9,932 bases of DNA from Candidatus Heimdallarchaeota archaeon LC_3 (lineage in GTDB: Archaea > Asgardarchaeota > Heimdallarchaeia > Hodarchaeales > LC-3): the NCBI GenBank assembly GCA_001940645.1, contig MDVS01000094.1:1-9932 (forward strand), given 5' to 3'. A program made the translations under genes and the position numbers. This document shows positions 8,101 through 9,932 of the stretch, piece by piece. Each line of letters opens with the position of its first letter. Within the stretch, counting starts at the first letter, position 1. The notes under the pieces were generated by a model that saw only the letters and a list, made by a program, of their open reading frames with translations, did not search any database and was not told the origin of the DNA.

Positions 8101-8487
8101 GGATTAGTTTCAGTATTTACACTTTACCAAACACATTATAAATATCCTCCAATGGTAAGAAAAATAAGAAAATTACGAAAGAAAATAAGAAAGGGAAAGA
8201 GACCTAAAAAAATGATATTGACATCTAAAAGATCAAAGATAATTGAAAATAACATCAAAGAAAAAACTCAAATCATTGGATTAGAATCAAAAACATCATA
8301 TAAAGAAATTGACAAATTAAAAGATGTTAAAGAAATTAAAGAAATTGACAAATTAAAAGAAGTTAAAGAAATTAAAGATTTGAAAGAAGATAAAGAAATT
8401 AATGACTTGAAAGAAGATAAAGAAATTAATGACTTGAAAGAAGATAAAGAAATAAATGAATTAAAAAAAAAAGATTTAAAAAAATAA
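5185..8487 (+). CDS. Large Asgard-type surface protein with Ig/FN3-like repeats, membrane anchor and Lys/Glu-repeat cytoplasmic tail (paralogue 2)
   Basis: This 1100-residue tandem paralogue of the preceding gene has the same domain order. A basic start and hydrophobic signal segment (residues about 9-32) lead to the shared N-terminal beta region (TKQWLKNNDF, EINATG, TTNLGQDSGP...ITNITDRELTY; about 45-440). Four Ig/FN3-like repeats follow (443-548, 549-648, 649-749, 750-853), then a membrane-proximal domain (854-953) with DYDNDG at 910-915, and a membrane helix at about 961-982. The juxtamembrane tail reads YQTHYKYPPMVRKIRKLRKK. By hand I count about 43 N-x-S/T sequons outside. Unlike its neighbour, it ends in a cytoplasmic stretch (about 1040-1100) of 9-residue KEI(N/D)xLKED repeats, likely a charged helix or coiled coil for binding a partner. 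It sits 18 bases after paralogue 1 and 23 before the longin-like gene, so probably in one operon. A ligand or function cannot be named. Confidence 0.92.
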   Translation: MRFKIKIKSIFCLFLAIMLVFHFFFNSNLIILRSRINYPEKIQNAGQNPYTKQWLKNNDFSSSNSWFLLKGDQGDNSTVNGTISGGYANYKIIGDNNTYELLTGDINSSSWVGWNNYSNGDYLQPDVVEINATGLFAYHSFDENRDGGAGQVYNFPSVHFKKNISLQHNMSNYEITSASLKVFFNATVDRNVDVYGDPVGQPSDPDDGIFDSATFYTAITDINNSYLFRVAENKTTNLGQDSGPQITNITDRELTYINETDLITALNLALEKDPSNTDFTIVLGIDIYCEDNNFPDFDLWKSLIFKSLNLTFTYEKKVEKFSSVSWNQEGDTIPIVNTTITEATLEFKVNISQKFPSNLSSFSEMSFKFNNDFHTETLRLSSLNTTFDTISIDVTDFIIKGENITLAIQIFISNTFSLGKNITISIDDVYLTISYYETFPDYSTNKLDLFLDKVDKTAEKYIQIPFNNTLNVTIRYTNQSNGFHIPNATVEIVEGLSLNLTENKALEQYTMILNRSHLSVGIKSLRIEARQTNYTTQSIDFFVEVLERATIFNISVEGNPINDSITINTEVNKIINVTAIYIDNSSEEFLSSATVEILGGDQFSEGSSYYNMSINTNDLNEGINVIIINAKLSNYTSQSFQFFINLIAGSSELLLYVNGDPIYDSDTISVQTNVVMNIVVYYRNSITKNLLNNASVELLGINNFTEDANYYVYTINSNNLNLGITILTITAEANNYQSRSIQFSVEVIERTAEIQLILNNENKTLDPVIELPLGSTLNITVKFTENQTNLHISNAILSLTGYNFSIILSENQTLEHYSFIVNTTDLKTGVNLLTLTAQSANYKIEIRELRITIKKINTIISTVSGEPVITINPGESVELRILINNSDFDIAIKNANVSYRWIYGRGDLTDYDNDGIYESDIENIPEGTYTITITASAGDNYNFESYEITLSAVKKPKSDQTWLIYTLTAGIVGLVSVFTLYQTHYKYPPMVRKIRKLRKKIRKGKRPKKMILTSKRSKIIENNIKEKTQIIGLESKTSYKEIDKLKDVKEIKEIDKLKEVKEIKDLKEDKEINDLKEDKEINDLKEDKEINELKKKDLKK
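6511..8043 (+). repeat. Array of five Ig/FN3-like domains in surface protein 2 (protein-level repeats)
   Basis: The same a-b-b-a plus terminal domain order is seen as in paralogue 1. Domain 1 (DLFLDKVDKT...IQIPFNN) resembles domain 4 (QLILNNENKTLDPVIELPL). Domain 2 matches domain 2 of the neighbour best (SSYYNMSINT...NEG...NYTSQSFQFFI). Each unit is about 100 residues. Confidence 0.8.
8302..8472 (+). repeat. 27-base in-frame tandem repeat encoding the Lys/Glu tail of surface protein 2
   Basis: Units of 27 bases begin at 8302, 8338, 8365, 8392, 8419 and 8446, with a 9-base partial unit (AAAGAAATT) at 8329-8337. The units at 8392-8418 and 8419-8445 are identical; the others drift by a few bases, most at the ends of the array. 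Each encodes nine residues: KEIDKLKDV, KEIDKLKEV, KEIKDLKED, KEINDLKED twice, then a degenerate last unit. The identity of neighbouring units points to recent slippage or unequal exchange, so copy number may vary between strains. Confidence 0.93.
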
Positions 8488-8510
8488 AATAAAGTGAGAA
8501 TGAATAATTT

Positions 8511-9638
8511 ATGCCAATTGGATTTGTGATTACCGAATGGACTGAAGATCAAGGATTAGCTGTTAAACATAAATATCCCGAAACACAAGAAGTTGATCTA
8601 GATGACATGATGCGTATCTTTTATGCCCATATCACTGGGGCAGGTGAAGCTGGAAATGTTGTAGTAAGATTAGAAAAAACCAAGTCTAATGTATCAAGTT
8701 ATTTCACAGGAATGGAATCTGATATTCCACTAATGATAAATTTAATGTTAGAATTAGACGAAGAACCAGAAATGTTTGGAGAAACTGTAATTCAGGAAAT
8801 GAATGAGGCAATTTTAAGCTATTTAAAACAATCTGGAGCAGGAATTTCTCAAAAATATGAAATCGTAAAAGAACTAAACAGTTACTTGAAAAATTCATTA
8901 TTCCTTTTAGATCGTTTAAAGAACTTAACTAAAGAGCAGAGAATGGTACAAATTTATAGTAGCGAGAAAGGAAGAAAAATTTTAGAGGTTCTCCAAGATA
9001 AAGCGGTTTCAAGAAAAGAATTAAAAGCAATCTTAGAAGAAAAGCTTAACAAAACTATTTCAAATATTGAAATTACTTTAGATCCTTTTATCAAAACAGG
9101 GTTAGTAAAACAAGATTGGGTTGAGGGAGATATAGATATTTCTTTATTTTTACTTTCAGATTTTACTGTTTTTAGAACCCCTACTGTTAAATTAATTGAG
9201 AATACTAAAACTCATCTCCCAACTCCAGAATTAGCTACAAAATATCTTGAGGAGGTAAGAAAATTCTTTTCTAATTATAAACCAACTTTCGAGGATAATT
9301 TAAAATTAGCTTTAAATATGCTTAATCCTGATAGATATGATTATATTTCATTATTTAGAGAACGAGCATATCCTTTAAAAAAGATTCCAAAGGGACCTGG
9401 AGAGAGTCTTGAAGAAATTGGGGAAATTTTAAAACCTATGGAAAAAGATAATATTATTAGTTTTATAAAAAATAATAAAGGTGATGTATGGGTTTTTCTA
9501 TTAACAGATATTGAAGCTCATATGTTTTATCCTGAATATTTAATAGAAAAAATTAGAAGAGATCGAATGTTAGGAAAATTAAAAAAAGAAGTAGCGATTA
9601 AACATTTAGAATTACTTGAAGAAGCATATAAAAAATAA
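8511..9638 (+). CDS. Predicted longin-like domain protein with winged-helix regions, putative regulator
   Basis: This 375-residue soluble protein matches no named family that I recognise. Residues 1-105 read as beta-beta-alpha-beta-beta-beta-alpha: GFVITEWTEDQGLAVKHKYP, helix DLDDMMRIFYAHI, strands GNVVVRLEK / VSSYFTG / PLMINLMLEL, then helix ETVIQEMNEAILSYL. That order is the one expected of longin/SNARE-like (profilin-like) folds, which Asgard archaea are known to carry. A charged helical linker (about 110-145) follows. Residues 150-222 look like a winged helix (RKILEVLQDKAVSRKELKAI, then IEITLDPFIKTGLVKQDW), and residues about 305-350 may be a second one ending in the strand pair GDVWVFLLTD. 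The N-terminal GF...YP stretch has no signal or membrane segment. GTGAG at 8494-8498 precedes the ATG by 12 bases. It lies 23 bases after surface protein 2 and 18 before a TrmB-type gene. The domain calls rest on pattern of predicted strands and helices, not on a search. Confidence 0.88.
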   Translation: MPIGFVITEWTEDQGLAVKHKYPETQEVDLDDMMRIFYAHITGAGEAGNVVVRLEKTKSNVSSYFTGMESDIPLMINLMLELDEEPEMFGETVIQEMNEAILSYLKQSGAGISQKYEIVKELNSYLKNSLFLLDRLKNLTKEQRMVQIYSSEKGRKILEVLQDKAVSRKELKAILEEKLNKTISNIEITLDPFIKTGLVKQDWVEGDIDISLFLLSDFTVFRTPTVKLIENTKTHLPTPELATKYLEEVRKFFSNYKPTFEDNLKLALNMLNPDRYDYISLFRERAYPLKKIPKGPGESLEEIGEILKPMEKDNIISFIKNNKGDVWVFLLTDIEAHMFYPEYLIEKIRRDRMLGKLKKEVAIKHLELLEEAYKK

Positions 9639-9656
9639 AATTTGGAACGCTTTACT

Positions 9657-9932
9657 ATGTCTAATGAAGAAGATTCCTCAACAAGCCAAGTCCTAGAATT
9701 AATCGGATTAGCTCAAGATGAGGTCGATACTTATTTTAAAATAACGGGAAGAGGTCCCGTAATGATTGGTGAAATCGCTCTACTAGTAGATATAACTGAA
9801 GAAAGAGTTTCTGAAATCACTGATAATTTATATCAAAAAGGTCTTATTAAACGAATTCCAGGGAAAGCGTTAGTATATGAAGCCTTACCACCGTATGCAG
9901 CACTTTTAAATCAAATTCACCAATTTAAAGAA
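9657..9932 (+). CDS. TrmB-type winged-helix transcriptional regulator, C-terminus cut by window edge
   Basis: The 92 visible residues form a TrmB-like DNA-binding domain. QVLELIGLAQDEVDTYFKI matches the family opening (LxxLGLSxxEAxVYxxL), GPVMIGEIALLVDITEERVSEI is the helix-turn-helix, and LYQKGLIKRIPGKALVYEAL is the wing; PPYAALLNQIHQFKE starts the usual following helix. Family members are archaeal transcription factors, many sensing sugars through a C-terminal domain that lies beyond this window, so the ligand is unknown. ATG 9657 is chosen, with a weak TTGGAA upstream; a TTG at 9642 in the same frame would add five residues. The 18-base gap after the longin-like gene suggests one transcript. 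Two putative DNA-binding proteins side by side may act together. Confidence 0.85.
   Translation, partial: MSNEEDSSTSQVLELIGLAQDEVDTYFKITGRGPVMIGEIALLVDITEERVSEITDNLYQKGLIKRIPGKALVYEALPPYAALLNQIHQFKE

Noticed and set aside
8302..8472. CRISPR-like array from evenly spaced repeats
   Set aside because: Units are directly joined, in frame, without spacers, and encode a charged protein tail.
8268..8552. Minus-strand frame of 94 codons with repeated SLISLSSFK units
   Set aside because: It is the complement of the 27-base repeat coding for the Lys/Glu tail; the repeat keeps it open by chance and there is no ribosome site.
8704..8898. Minus-strand Leu/Phe-rich frame of 64 codons
   Set aside because: Complement of the helical coding sequence of the longin-like gene; hydrophobic look is a by-product.

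Overview
The window is very AT-rich and reads as archaeal. It most resembles an Asgard (Lokiarchaeia-like) genome. The evidence is an archaeal-type VapBC pair with a DUF217-like antitoxin, TATA-box-like elements, strong Shine-Dalgarno sites in places, and two very large sequon-rich surface proteins. Each surface protein is anchored by one C-terminal membrane helix followed by a basic KYPxxVRKIRK-type tail. A protein that appears to join a longin-like fold to winged helices, and a TrmB-type regulator, add to this picture. The lineage is an inference from gene content and protein style; no rRNA or marker gene is present.

Layout. On the minus strand at the left edge lie vapB (267-503) and the start of vapC (1-267, cut by the window edge), overlapping by one base. 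A strong ribosome site and a palindrome-rich promoter region precede vapB. Diverging from them on the plus strand are a 59-residue four-cysteine protein (678-857) and, 20 bases later, an atypical short-chain dehydrogenase/reductase (878-1681) lacking the catalytic Tyr and Lys. A 314-base non-coding stretch with one good TATA candidate follows.

From 1996 to the right edge four plus-strand genes are spaced by only 18-23 bases and are probably one transcription unit. Two tandem paralogous surface proteins come first (1996-5166, 1056 aa; 5185-8487, 1100 aa). They share a signal segment, a unique N-terminal beta-rich region, four Ig/FN3-like repeats of about 100 residues in a conserved order, a fifth membrane-proximal beta domain with a DxDNDG-like loop, a membrane helix and a basic juxtamembrane tail. 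The second one alone has a cytoplasmic tail made of 9-residue Lys/Glu repeats. Next are a predicted longin-like/winged-helix protein (8511-9638) and a TrmB-type HTH protein (9657 to the edge, incomplete).

How they may work together (inference): the surface pair could form a glycosylated stalk or receptor/adhesin layer whose tails face the cytoplasm. The two downstream soluble proteins look like DNA-binding regulators, one with a domain of the fold used by membrane-trafficking proteins. The co-directional tight packing makes a surface-plus-regulator module the most interesting hypothesis in the window, but nothing in the sequence proves functional coupling.
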